This document shows, piece after piece, positions 9,303 to 18,229 of a stretch of DNA of 64,000 nucleotides. Within the stretch, counting starts at the first letter, position 1; each line of letters opens with the position of its first letter. The stretch lies in NCBI GenBank assembly GCA_026391215.1, contig JAPLDX010000059.1, positions 1 to 64,000 of the forward strand, in the 5' to 3' direction. Below the pieces are notes generated by a model. The model ran no database searches. It was given only the letters and a program-made list of their open reading frames with translations, and had not been told where the DNA came from. Made by a program: the position numbers and the translations under genes. The DNA is from Bacteroidia bacterium (lineage in GTDB: Bacteria; Bacteroidota; Bacteroidia; Bacteroidales; VadinHA17).

Positions 9303-10088
9303 TTACTTGTAATACCATATCTTCTCCATCAGGAGGATATTTCTCAGTTCGTTGGGAGTCAGGTTTTCGCGGATTTCCCCGGCATCAGCTACTGATATAT
9401 GTCCTGTCTCCTCAGATACAATAACTACTAGAGCATCAGAGTTTTCCGACATTCCTATAGCTGCAAGGTGACGCATCCCAAACTTTGCAGATCCTAAATG
9501 CTGATCTGTTACCGGAAGAGGACATCTTGCCGCCAGGATCATATCGTTATCAATCAGAACTGCTCCATCATGCAGAGGTGTATTCTTGAAAAAGATCGTT
9601 TCCAGCAATTCTGCGCTTATCCTGGCTTTTATAATTTTTCCTCCCTCAGCAAACATTTCCAGACTGTCCTGTCTACCTATCACCATCAGGCAGCCTATCT
9701 TCTTTGATGCCATGGATTCTGCAGCTCTGACAATTTCCTCGATAATTATTGGACCTCCCGGATCGTCCTTTGCAGAATCAAATAATCTGGTTATTGAAAA
9801 CTTGCGGTTTTTAATATACCTGTTACCCATAACAAGAAGAAACCTTCTTAGCTCCTGCTGAAAAACGACAATGAGCGCTATTACTCCGACACCCATCACC
9901 TGTCCCAGCATTGAACTTACAAGCTCCATATTCAGTGCCTTGACAATAAGCCAGAACAGATAGATGAAAAAGACCGCGATAAATATGCTGAAAGCTGTGG
10001 TACCCTTTATTATTCTGTAAAGCTGGAACATGATCAGGGCGACCAGAATAATGTCTATTATATCAATAATAGTAATCGGAACTATCAT
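9303..10088 (-). CDS. cdaA: Diadenylate cyclase (CdaA/DacA type)
   Basis: It makes cyclic di-AMP from two ATP. The 261-aa protein has three N-terminal membrane helices (about residues 8-27, 31-50 and 61-78), a short coiled linker and a DAC domain from about residue 95. The conserved DGA motif is at 174-176 (LHDGAVLID). The second motif reads RHL at 206-208 (MRHLAAIGMSE) where many CdaA proteins have RHR. The start codon overlaps the folP stop as ATGA, so translation is probably coupled. C-di-AMP controls osmolyte and cell-wall homeostasis in bacteria that make it. No c-di-AMP phosphodiesterase or CdaR gene is in the window. Confidence 0.95.
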   Translation of the reverse strand: MIVPITIIDIIDIILVALIMFQLYRIIKGTTAFSIFIAVFFIYLFWLIVKALNMELVSSMLGQVMGVGVIALIVVFQQELRRFLLVMGNRYIKNRKFSITRLFDSAKDDPGGPIIIEEIVRAAESMASKKIGCLMVIGRQDSLEMFAEGGKIIKARISAELLETIFFKNTPLHDGAVLIDNDMILAARCPLPVTDQHLGSAKFGMRHLAAIGMSENSDALVVIVSEETGHISVADAGEIRENLTPNELRNILLMEKIWYYK

Positions 10089-10984
10089 CTTGTCTTATTT
10101 TCTGTACAACAGGGAACCTCTTTCTCCTGATTTTTAATCATTTCCGTAAGCCTTACAGCCTGCACCGCTTCTCTTACATCATGTACCCTCAGGATATCAG
10201 CACCCTTCATCAGGGCGATCGTATTTAATACTGTAGTACCGTTAAGCGCTTCATCCGGATTAATGTCAAGTGTTTTCCAGATCATTGTCTTACGCGAGAC
10301 ACCTACGAGCAAGGGTAATCCGGTGACAGAGAAATCGCCAAGACGGTCAAGAATATCAAAATTATGTTTTATGGTTTTCCCGAAACCGAATCCTGGATCA
10401 AGGATTATATCCTTCACTCCTGCGGATTGCAGACGTACAATCTTATTTCCAAACCATTTCAGGATATCTGCGACAACATCATCATAAACTGGATTGTTCT
10501 GCATGTTTTCCGGCATACCTTTCATATGCATCATTATATACGGTACATTCAGATCCTGAACTACACTGAACATGTTTTTATCAGCCTCTCCTCCCGAAAT
10601 ATCGTTTATTATCCCGGCTCCGCAGGAGGTAACTGCCTCATAAGCTATTTCCGCCCTGAAAGTATCGATAGACAGTATTGCATCAGGGAATTCAGTATGT
10701 ATGAGTCTTATAGCTTTGAGAACCCTCGCTTTCTCCTCTTCAGGAGTAACTTTTGCGGCACCGGGACGGGAGGAATAGCCACCTATATCCAGCATATCTG
10801 CTCCGTCTTCAATCATCCCCTTTGCAATCCTGAGTATCTCCTTTTCATCAGTCACCCTGCTGCCCTTATAAAATGAGTCAGGAGTAATGTTTAGTATTCC
10901 CATTACTTTTGGAATACGGAGATCCATCAGCTTTCCTGCAACGTTTATGTATTCCGGCTTGTTAAGCATTCCATTTTTAAACAT
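10085..10984 (-). CDS. folP: Dihydropteroate synthase
   Basis: It joins p-aminobenzoate to 6-hydroxymethyl-dihydropterin pyrophosphate in folate synthesis. The 299-aa TIM-barrel protein shows VMGILNITPDSFYKGSR (pterin/pyrophosphate loop), DGADMLDIGGYSSRPGA, ILSIDTFRAEIA, GAGIINDISGG, PYIMMHMKG and ILDPGFGFGKT. GVSRKTMI and LRVHDVREAVQAVRL near the C-terminus complete the DHPS signature. It is slightly longer than the usual 270-285 aa because of short extensions at both ends; MLNKPEY at 10969 is an alternative start. It is the first gene of a two-gene unit with cdaA (4-base overlap). Cytoplasmic. Confidence 0.96.
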   Translation of the reverse strand: MFKNGMLNKPEYINVAGKLMDLRIPKVMGILNITPDSFYKGSRVTDEKEILRIAKGMIEDGADMLDIGGYSSRPGAAKVTPEEEKARVLKAIRLIHTEFPDAILSIDTFRAEIAYEAVTSCGAGIINDISGGEADKNMFSVVQDLNVPYIMMHMKGMPENMQNNPVYDDVVADILKWFGNKIVRLQSAGVKDIILDPGFGFGKTIKHNFDILDRLGDFSVTGLPLLVGVSRKTMIWKTLDINPDEALNGTTVLNTIALMKGADILRVHDVREAVQAVRLTEMIKNQEKEVPCCTENKTR

Positions 10985-11010
10985 CCGAAATTAACTAAAT
11001 TATTTTTAGT

Positions 11011-11041
11011 TTTCATCTTTGCTTAAGGCTTATTACATTTG
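11011..11041 (+). promoter_or_regulatory. Bacteroidota promoter (TTTC-N19-TACATTTG) of the tmk-tpiA unit
   Basis: TTTC at 11011-11014 and TACATTTG at 11034-11041 are separated by exactly 19 bases. This is one mismatch from the Bacteroidota consensus TTTG-N19-TAnnTTTG. It ends 22 bases before the chosen tmk start at 11064, which supports that start over the upstream in-frame codon at 11019, which would lie inside the promoter. Confidence 0.7.
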
Positions 11042-11063
11042 TACTGAAGGCAAATATCCAGAC

Positions 11064-11750
11064 ATGAAGCTTTTTGTAGTTGAAGGACTTGACGGAGCGG
11101 GTAAATCGACACAGATCAGATTACTGAAGGAATTCTTTTCCCGGAAAGGCTATAACTGTGAATATCTTCACTTTCCAAGAACCGATACTCCATATTTCGG
11201 AGAACTTATCGCAAGGTTCCTCAGGGGTGAATTCGGATCGCTCAACGAAGTCAGTCCCTGGCTTGTAGCAATGATATATGCAGGCGACAGGAAAGATGCT
11301 TCAGGCATTATCGACGGCTGGCTGAAAAAAGGGAATATAGTTCTTCTTGACAGATACACTTATTCAAATATTGCATACCAGTGTGCTAAAATCAAGGATC
11401 TGAAAGAACAGGATGACCTTATGAAATGGATCCTTGATCTTGAATTCGGACATTTCGGGATCCCCCGCCCCGATCTTAATATCTTCCTTGATGTGCCATT
11501 TTCATTCACTGAAAAGAAATTGCTGTCATCAAGAACGGGAAAAGACCGGGATTATCTTAACGGGACAAAGGATATACACGAGGAATCACTTGCTTTCCAG
11601 AGGAAAGTAAGGGAAATATACATTAAGGTCTCAGAGGCTGATAAGCACCTCTGTATAGTAAATTGCAGCGATACAAATGGGAAAATGATGCCACCGGAGC
11701 ATATTTTTAGTCTGATTATCAAGATATTAACTGAAAATAAGCTTTTATGA
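11064..11750 (+). CDS. tmk: Thymidylate kinase (dTMP kinase)
   Basis: It phosphorylates dTMP to dTDP. The start at 11064 is used because MKLFVVEGLDGAGKSTQIRLL places the P-loop (EGLDGAGKST) at the usual distance and the promoter lies upstream of it. Other family features are the LLDRYTYSNIAYQCAK motif (the DRY...S..AYQ base-recognition helix), FLRGEFG and a lid region RTGKDRDYLNG. At 228 aa it is a little longer than typical 205-215-aa enzymes and its sequence is of the divergent Bacteroidota type. One base separates it from the DoxX gene, so it leads an operon with the BT_3928-like gene and tpiA. Confidence 0.93.
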   Translation: MKLFVVEGLDGAGKSTQIRLLKEFFSRKGYNCEYLHFPRTDTPYFGELIARFLRGEFGSLNEVSPWLVAMIYAGDRKDASGIIDGWLKKGNIVLLDRYTYSNIAYQCAKIKDLKEQDDLMKWILDLEFGHFGIPRPDLNIFLDVPFSFTEKKLLSSRTGKDRDYLNGTKDIHEESLAFQRKVREIYIKVSEADKHLCIVNCSDTNGKMMPPEHIFSLIIKILTENKLL

Positions 11751-11751
11751 T

Positions 11752-12861
11752 ATGAAGCTATTAAGAATCCTGAGCAGAATAATAATCGGAACTGTTTTCA
11801 TCTTTTCGGGAACTGTCAAAGCCATTGACCCTCTGGGATTCGCATATAAACTGCAGGATTACTTTCAGGCATTTAATCTTGATTTCCTGAAAAATATCAG
11901 CCTCCTGGCCGCAATTCTTCTTTGCGCCATTGAATTTATTGCAGGGTTTTGCGTTTTATTCAATATCCGGCAGAAGATCGGCGTCTGGATAGTATTGATC
12001 ATGATGATAATATTTACTCCGCTCACGTTCATCCTTGCACTGACAAACCCTGTTTCGGACTGCGGTTGCTTTGGTGATGCAATACACCTTACCAACTGGC
12101 AAACCTTTTTCAAGAACATAATATTACTGATACCAGCCATATTCCTGTTCGTAACACACAACAGAATCATTCCCCATCTTGGGATCACCAGGGAATATGT
12201 TATCCTTTCAATAATGCTTGTTTTCTTCTTTTTGTTTAGCTTCTACAACCTGAGGTATCTGCCTGTCATTGACTTCCTGCCATATAAAACAGGGACCTAT
12301 ATACCTGATAAGATGGTTATTCCGGAAGGAACCCCTGTTGATAAATACGAAACTACATTCATATATGAAAAGGATGGACAGGCAAAGGAATTTACCCTGG
12401 ATAATTATCCTGCTGACGATACAGCATGGAAATTTGTTGAACAGAAATCAGTCCTCATATCTCATGGTTACCAGCCTCCTGTACATGATCTCACGATGGT
12501 TTCAATGCATGGTGATGACCTGACGCAGAATATATTATCATCAGAAAAGCCTGTCTTTCTTATGATCTCCAGGAAACTTGAGAATGTTGATCAGGAATTG
12601 CTGAGAAAAGGATTTGAGCTTGGATACTGGTGCATGGGAAATATAACTGACTTTTACATTTTAACAGCCTCAGGAGCAGATGAAGTCAGAAAATTCAATA
12701 ATGGACTCACATTCTGCTTCACTGATGAAACCACTCTTAAAACCATGATAAGATCAAATCCCGGCTATATCCTTTTGAAAAAAGGCACTGTAGATGGCAA
12801 GTGGTCATGGGCAAATGTTCCTGAAAAAGAAGAGTTAAGTAAACTGATAAACGCACAATAA
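11752..12861 (+). CDS. BT_3928-like DoxX/MauE family membrane protein
   Basis: This 369-aa protein begins with a DoxX/MauE-like four-helix membrane domain (residues 1-150: FIFSGTVKAIDPLGFAYKLQ, AILLCAIEFIAGFCVLF, VLIMMIIFTPLTFILAL, the conserved VSDCGCFGDAIHLTNW, and NIILLIPAIFLF). A further helix at about 150-165 leads to a C-terminal extracytoplasmic region of about 190 aa (PYKTGTYIP, PEGTPVDKYETTF...). The CGCFG motif is that of MauE-type proteins, which handle disulfide chemistry. Proteins of this layout sit next to tpiA in Bacteroides (BT_3928 family), as here. The exact role is unknown. It lies between tmk and tpiA with gaps of 1 and 21 bases. Confidence 0.85.
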   Translation: MKLLRILSRIIIGTVFIFSGTVKAIDPLGFAYKLQDYFQAFNLDFLKNISLLAAILLCAIEFIAGFCVLFNIRQKIGVWIVLIMMIIFTPLTFILALTNPVSDCGCFGDAIHLTNWQTFFKNIILLIPAIFLFVTHNRIIPHLGITREYVILSIMLVFFFLFSFYNLRYLPVIDFLPYKTGTYIPDKMVIPEGTPVDKYETTFIYEKDGQAKEFTLDNYPADDTAWKFVEQKSVLISHGYQPPVHDLTMVSMHGDDLTQNILSSEKPVFLMISRKLENVDQELLRKGFELGYWCMGNITDFYILTASGADEVRKFNNGLTFCFTDETTLKTMIRSNPGYILLKKGTVDGKWSWANVPEKEELSKLINAQ

Positions 12862-12882
12862 TTACAACTTAATACATTATTT

Positions 12883-13641
12883 ATGAGAAAGAAAATCGTC
12901 GCCGGTAACTGGAAAATGAATATGAACCTGGAGGAAGGACTATTATTCGCTAAATCTGTTAACCAGTATTTCATGGAAAAACCTTCGGGTAAAGCAGAAG
13001 TGATCCTATGCACTCCATTTATCCACCTTTCGGGAATCTCGGAAATTCTGAATAAGGGGAAAATGACATTTGGGGCTCAAAACTGTGCATCTGAACCATC
13101 CGGCGCTTATACAGGAGAGGTCTCTGCAATGATGATCAAAAGTACGGGTGCCGAATATGTAATTATCGGTCATTCCGAGAGGAGATCTTTTTATCATGAG
13201 GATGACAGGCTTCTTAATAAGAAAACCATCCTTGCTCTAAACAGCGGTTTAAAGGTCATTTTCTGCTGTGGCGAAGTAAAAGGAGAGAGAGAAGAAGGGA
13301 AGCATTTCATTGTAGTCAAACGCCAGCTGGAGGAAGGATTGTTCACTCTTCCTACTGAAGAAATGGAAAAGGTAGTAATTGCATATGAACCTGTATGGGC
13401 AATAGGTACCGGGTTAACTGCAACCCCCGACCAGGCACAGGAAATGCATAAGTACATACGCAGTCTTGTCAGGGAAAAATATGGAAAAGAGTGTGCAGAA
13501 ATACTTACTATCCTTTATGGCGGTAGCTGCAAACCTTCAAATGCACAGGAGATATTTTCAAAACCCGATGTCGATGGCGGACTTATCGGTGGCGCATCAC
13601 TCAAAAAAGAAGATTTTGTTGCTATTGTTGAAGCTATTTAA
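12883..13641 (+). CDS. tpiA: Triose-phosphate isomerase
   Basis: It interconverts dihydroxyacetone phosphate and glyceraldehyde 3-phosphate in glycolysis. The 252-aa protein has every family landmark: NWKMN near the start (Asn and Lys of the active site), GAQNCASEPSGAYTGE, GHSERR (catalytic His), AYEPVWAIGTG (catalytic Glu and loop 6), LYGGSCKPSNA and DGGLIGGASL (phosphate binding). Length and motifs are ordinary. It is the last gene of the tmk operon. A G/C-tract hairpin repeat begins right behind its stop. Confidence 0.98.
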   Translation: MRKKIVAGNWKMNMNLEEGLLFAKSVNQYFMEKPSGKAEVILCTPFIHLSGISEILNKGKMTFGAQNCASEPSGAYTGEVSAMMIKSTGAEYVIIGHSERRSFYHEDDRLLNKKTILALNSGLKVIFCCGEVKGEREEGKHFIVVKRQLEEGLFTLPTEEMEKVVIAYEPVWAIGTGLTATPDQAQEMHKYIRSLVREKYGKECAEILTILYGGSCKPSNAQEIFSKPDVDGGLIGGASLKKEDFVAIVEAI

Positions 13642-13645
13642 CCCA

Positions 13646-13670
13646 CCAACCCCCCTGAAGGGGGGGCTAA
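13646..13670 (+). repeat. Solo arm of the G/C-tract hairpin repeat family
   Basis: Six C (13650-13655), the tetraloop TGAA and at least six G (13660-13666) form a hairpin. Read on the minus strand it gives AGCCCCCCTTCAGGGGGG followed by a G-rich end, the same as the right arm of the larger element at 50701-50806. The partner arm is missing here. It lies just after the tpiA stop and could weakly terminate transcription, but there is no T-run. Confidence 0.7.
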
Positions 13671-13726
13671 GTATCAATATCTATTTAGCTCTCCATCAGG
13701 ACATTAATGAATAGTAAAACAAGATT

Positions 13727-16700
13727 ATGTTAAAAAAACTGGTCTTCATAAGTTTCATTTTGCTGGCAATTCCCCCTGCTCAGTTGTTTTCACAGGTAAA
13801 ATCGCCTTTTACAGGTGATCCTGCCAAATACAGGGACGAACTGACCCTGTTCATGGGCCCAAACCTGAATGATGTGCAGAAAGACAACATGAAAACATTC
13901 CTTGCTGCATGGGACAGTTCATCCTTCAACAGGGAAAACATGACAAGAATAATTGATATCTCAAGCCAGTTTTCGGCCAGGTCAATGAGACCTGTCCCCC
14001 ACTTTAATGATTTCTTCCTTACAATTAAAGCATTCAACGAAAAAGAAAACCAGGGAGAGATCCTTGGTAACTGGCTTACCGGACTCAGTGAAACATTGTT
14101 CAATCCAAGGTTTTCCACTGACAGGATCGCCAGGTATATCAAGAATACCGGGCTTATGATAAGAGACAATATCCTTTCAGAATCAACAACTGTCAGATGG
14201 AAAGTAAAAGAGAGTCCCCTTGAATTCCTGCATGACACTGTGTTTTATGTAGAGGTATCCAATGCCACACTCACCTGTTACTCTCAGAAGGACAGTACAG
14301 AAATATATAATGCTTCAGGTTATTATTTCCCTGAGATTATGCAATTCCATGGCAAGAAAGGCACTATAACATGGGAAAAGGCAGGTTATGCAAGAGGGGA
14401 TGTATTTGCCGAGATTGAAAATTATGTCATCAACCTGACCAAGAACAATTTCACTATTGATTCTGCAAAGCTTACCCATAAAACATATTTTAAAACGCCT
14501 GTCTATGGTGTGCTTTCCGACCAGTCAACAACTTTCAAAAATAAGGAGAGAGCAAATTTCCCGCGATTTGAAACATCTATAAAAGAATTCAGGCTGGAGA
14601 ATATTTATGAAGGTGTCAATTATGAAGGAGGCCTCACTTTCGAAGGAGCTACAGTGAAAGGTGCAGGAACACAGCTCATGCCGGCAAAAATCACACTTTT
14701 CAGGAATGATACGCTTTACCTGAAAATACGCTCTGATGAATTCATCTTCTCAAAGACAGGCCTTAACAGCGCTGAAACTACCATATCTCTATATCTTGAT
14801 AATGATTCAATTTTTAATTCAAACCTGGGATTTTCATATAATGCCGAGATGAGACAGGTTAATCTTTTCAGCGGTAATAATCCTGTGTCCAAAAGTCCAT
14901 ATTTTGACTCCTTCCATAATATGGACATGTATTTTGAATACCTGTCATGGGATATGAAAGGCTCAAAAATAACTCTTTCCAGGGCAAGAGGTGCCGCCCT
15001 GGGACAGGCACAATTTGAATCCACATCATTCTTTGATGCCAACTACTTTATGCGTCTTGCAGGAATTGATGAAACCCATCCCCTGGTAAGGCTTAAAAAG
15101 TTTGCAGAATGGTATTATTCAGAGACATTTCCTGTTGAGGAATTTGCAAAATGGCTCAACAGACCAGTTGAAGCTGTCACTGCAATGTGTATTGACATGG
15201 CCAACAGGGGTTTTGTGTTCTATGACCGCAAGTACAATGAAATAACACTAAAGGATAAAGTTGATGATTTCCTTGATTCCTTTGCCAGGAAGAAGGATTA
15301 TGATGTGCTGAGCATTTTGAGCGAGACAAGCGCCCCGCTCGATAATGCAATCCTGGACCTCAGGAATTTCCGCCTTACAGTAAACGGCGTTACCGGAATC
15401 TACCTGAGCGACTCACAACGGGTTGTAATTTATCCCTATAAAAAACAAGTGGTGATAGGGAAAAACAGGAGCATGGAATTTGACGGTGTTGTGGAAGCAG
15501 GACTCTTCACAGTTTTTGGCCATAACTTTTCATTCAGCTATGATACTTTTAAAATAAGGCTTGAAAAGATCGATTCCATCAGAATAGCAGTCGAAACTGA
15601 GAAAAAAGATGAATATGGAAATCCAATAATCAAAGATGTGGACAACCTGATTCAAATGGGCACAGCAGAGCTCTATATTGATGACCCGAACAATAAGTCG
15701 GGACTAAAAAGCCTTAAGCAATATCCAATAATAAATGCCGTGACATTCTCCTATATCTTTTTTGATAAGTTACCAGGACTTGAAGGTGTATATCCTCAGG
15801 GGGATTTTTACTTTAAGATCGATCCATTCACCTATGAGAATATTGACCACTACTCTAACGAAGATATGAACCTGGTTGGTGAATTTGTTGCCGGAAACAT
15901 ACTTAAGCCTACACGCCAGTACCTTACTATCCAGGAGAACAATTCCCTGGGTTTTAATATGATGATCCCTGCAGAGGGTATTGAAGTTTACGGGGCAAAA
16001 GGAATTCTCTACGAAAATATCAGTTTGAGCAATAAAGGGCTTATTGGCAGCGGTTCCCTGAAACACCTGACATCCACAACTGAATCCGACAAATTTAAAT
16101 TCTTCCCTGATTCAATGATTACACAAGCCAGCACCTTTGATATCGATAAAAATGGCGGTGTAATATTCCCATACACAAATGCTGAAGATGTTAAAGTAAA
16201 ATGGCTTACCAGAAAAGATGAGTGGCTGGCTTCCAATGCCCCTGGTAAGACCTTTGACATGTTTGAGAACGGGACAAAGCTGGATGGAACTTTAACACTC
16301 ACACCATCTGTCCTTAAAGGATCTGGTATAATCAATACTACGGATTCCAGAATCACTTCTGACCTTTTTAGCTTTGCAACCAGCCAGATAAAAGCAGATA
16401 CTTCGGATTATAACCTTAAATCATCTTCAACCAGCGGTTATGCTTTCATTGCAGAGAATGTCAGGACAGACATTAATTTTGACCTCCAGATGACGCAATT
16501 CCATCTTAACACAGACACCTCAGTCGTAAAATTCCCGGAAATCCAATATATCTGTACCATGACAGATTTTACCTATAACATGGGAACCAAGGTGCTGGAT
16601 ATGGAACAAAAAGGCAAGAAAGAGACAGAACTTCTACCGCCGGATAAGCTTCTCGCACTGGATCTCTTAAGTCTTGACAAGCCGACTTTCTTTGCAACAA

Positions 16701-18211
16701 ATGTTATCAATGACACAATTTCTTTCTCTTCCTGGAAAGGGAGGTATCACCTTAATGAAGAATATATTGAGGCTGAGAACATAAATTATATTCCAATTGC
16801 CGATGCACTTATCCAGCCTGAAAAAGGTAAGATAATCATTAACAGGAGGGCAAAAATACAACAATTGCAGAATGCGGTGATTGCAGTCAACAACAGGCAT
16901 ATTCTGCACACGGCAAAAATTGATATTGAATCAACAAAACGGTACTACGGAAGCGCAATTTATGATTATGTTGATGAAAATAAGGATATCCAGCAGATAA
17001 TCTTTCCTGAAGTCACAGTCGACACGCTTATAACAAGCGCAAGAGGCTATATACCTGTAAGTCAAAATTTTATGCTTAGTCCTGATTTTACTTTTTCAGG
17101 CGATGTCAACCTCTATGCAGCAAAGGATATGCTCTCCTTCACGGGTTCAGCGGGCATAATTCATAACTGCAATGAACTTGTCAGCTATCCCGTCAAGTTC
17201 AAATCATATATTGATCCTAAGAATGTTATGATCCCTATTGCCGAGAAACCGCGTGATGCAAATGATAATATGGTATTCTCGGGTACATTTATAAATATTG
17301 ATTCGATACATGTTTATCCGGCTTTCCTTTCATACCAGAAGTCCTGGACCGATGCAGACCTGGTAAGCTCACAGGGATTCCTTTATTTTGAAAAAGCAAA
17401 AAGCAGGTACGTTATAACTTCCCGTGAAAAGCTTGCCGATCAGAGCCTCCATGGCAATATGATTGCATACGACCGTAATTACTGCATATTGTCAAGTGAA
17501 GGCAACCTCAATTTCGGCACAAATTACGACCTTGTTAAAATGACAAGCGCCGGAAAAGTGATACACTCTCTTGATTCAGGTGATGTTAATATTGATGCTA
17601 TCCTGGCTTTTGATTTTTATTTTTCACCTGAGGCTTTGAAAATGATGAGCGATGAAATCAGGATGGTGCCTACGCTGAAGCCTGTGAACCTTAACAGTGA
17701 AAATTATATCAAGGGAATGAAAAACCTTTTGGGAGAAGCTGCCGCAACACAGATGAAAGAAGAGCTTGATCTGTTTGGAACATCAAAGAACCTGCCCAAA
17801 GAATTTAATTTTGAGCTGTTGCTGAACGATGTGAAGCTTTACTGGAATGAATCCTCATCTACATTCAGGTCTGAAGGGAAAATAGGCATCGGATTCATAG
17901 GAACCCAGCCGGTCAATGTCTATGTCGATGGATTCATTGAGATCCAGCGCAGAAGATCCGGCGACATGTTTGATATTTATCTTAAGGCCGATGAATCAAC
18001 ATGGTACTATTTTTCCTACATAAGAGGAAATATGATGACACAAGCATATAATATAAACTATAACACACTGATATCCACGATAAAACAGAATCTCAGGAAA
18101 CATCCTGACTCATCAGTCAGGACACCATATACATATATGATAGCTGTTGAAGACAGGCTGGGAAGATTCCTTGAGAGGATGACCGGTATCGATAATGCCA
18201 TGAATCCCTGA
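13727..18211 (+). CDS. Giant exported protein of unknown function (1494 aa)
   Basis: The protein has an SPI signal (residues 1-23, ending QLFSQ). Residues 25-230 look helical (NDVQKDNMKTFLAAWDSSS, LTGLSETLFNP). From about 240 on it is almost wholly short alternating beta-strands, many of the form of G-x-G or xGT turns (KGAGTQLMPAKITLFRNDTL, LTPSVLKGSGIINTTDSR), as in long beta-helical or beta-groove envelope proteins. Residues about 450-520 break this with a helical block resembling a winged helix (FAEWYYSETFPVEEFAKWLN, VTAMCIDMANRGFVFYDRK). The C-terminal 100 residues include IEIQRRRSGDMFDIYLKADE. No lipobox, TonB box, T9SS domain or catalytic motif was seen. It lies between tpiA and rsmE on one strand, 18 bases from rsmE. 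Function unknown. Confidence 0.85.
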   Translation: MLKKLVFISFILLAIPPAQLFSQVKSPFTGDPAKYRDELTLFMGPNLNDVQKDNMKTFLAAWDSSSFNRENMTRIIDISSQFSARSMRPVPHFNDFFLTIKAFNEKENQGEILGNWLTGLSETLFNPRFSTDRIARYIKNTGLMIRDNILSESTTVRWKVKESPLEFLHDTVFYVEVSNATLTCYSQKDSTEIYNASGYYFPEIMQFHGKKGTITWEKAGYARGDVFAEIENYVINLTKNNFTIDSAKLTHKTYFKTPVYGVLSDQSTTFKNKERANFPRFETSIKEFRLENIYEGVNYEGGLTFEGATVKGAGTQLMPAKITLFRNDTLYLKIRSDEFIFSKTGLNSAETTISLYLDNDSIFNSNLGFSYNAEMRQVNLFSGNNPVSKSPYFDSFHNMDMYFEYLSWDMKGSKITLSRARGAALGQAQFESTSFFDANYFMRLAGIDETHPLVRLKKFAEWYYSETFPVEEFAKWLNRPVEAVTAMCIDMANRGFVFYDRKYNEITLKDKVDDFLDSFARKKDYDVLSILSETSAPLDNAILDLRNFRLTVNGVTGIYLSDSQRVVIYPYKKQVVIGKNRSMEFDGVVEAGLFTVFGHNFSFSYDTFKIRLEKIDSIRIAVETEKKDEYGNPIIKDVDNLIQMGTAELYIDDPNNKSGLKSLKQYPIINAVTFSYIFFDKLPGLEGVYPQGDFYFKIDPFTYENIDHYSNEDMNLVGEFVAGNILKPTRQYLTIQENNSLGFNMMIPAEGIEVYGAKGILYENISLSNKGLIGSGSLKHLTSTTESDKFKFFPDSMITQASTFDIDKNGGVIFPYTNAEDVKVKWLTRKDEWLASNAPGKTFDMFENGTKLDGTLTLTPSVLKGSGIINTTDSRITSDLFSFATSQIKADTSDYNLKSSSTSGYAFIAENVRTDINFDLQMTQFHLNTDTSVVKFPEIQYICTMTDFTYNMGTKVLDMEQKGKKETELLPPDKLLALDLLSLDKPTFFATNVINDTISFSSWKGRYHLNEEYIEAENINYIPIADALIQPEKGKIIINRRAKIQQLQNAVIAVNNRHILHTAKIDIESTKRYYGSAIYDYVDENKDIQQIIFPEVTVDTLITSARGYIPVSQNFMLSPDFTFSGDVNLYAAKDMLSFTGSAGIIHNCNELVSYPVKFKSYIDPKNVMIPIAEKPRDANDNMVFSGTFINIDSIHVYPAFLSYQKSWTDADLVSSQGFLYFEKAKSRYVITSREKLADQSLHGNMIAYDRNYCILSSEGNLNFGTNYDLVKMTSAGKVIHSLDSGDVNIDAILAFDFYFSPEALKMMSDEIRMVPTLKPVNLNSENYIKGMKNLLGEAAATQMKEELDLFGTSKNLPKEFNFELLLNDVKLYWNESSSTFRSEGKIGIGFIGTQPVNVYVDGFIEIQRRRSGDMFDIYLKADESTWYYFSYIRGNMMTQAYNINYNTLISTIKQNLRKHPDSSVRTPYTYMIAVEDRLGRFLERMTGIDNAMNP

Positions 18212-18229
18212 AACCAATAAAATTTCACT

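Noticed and set aside
13642..13672. Terminator of tpiA
   Set aside because: The hairpin is strong but has no T-run and matches the repeat family, so it is listed as a repeat.
13780..14238. 152-aa minus-strand frame inside the giant exported protein
   Set aside because: Antisense to the signal peptide and helical start of the 1494-aa gene; no start context and no family.
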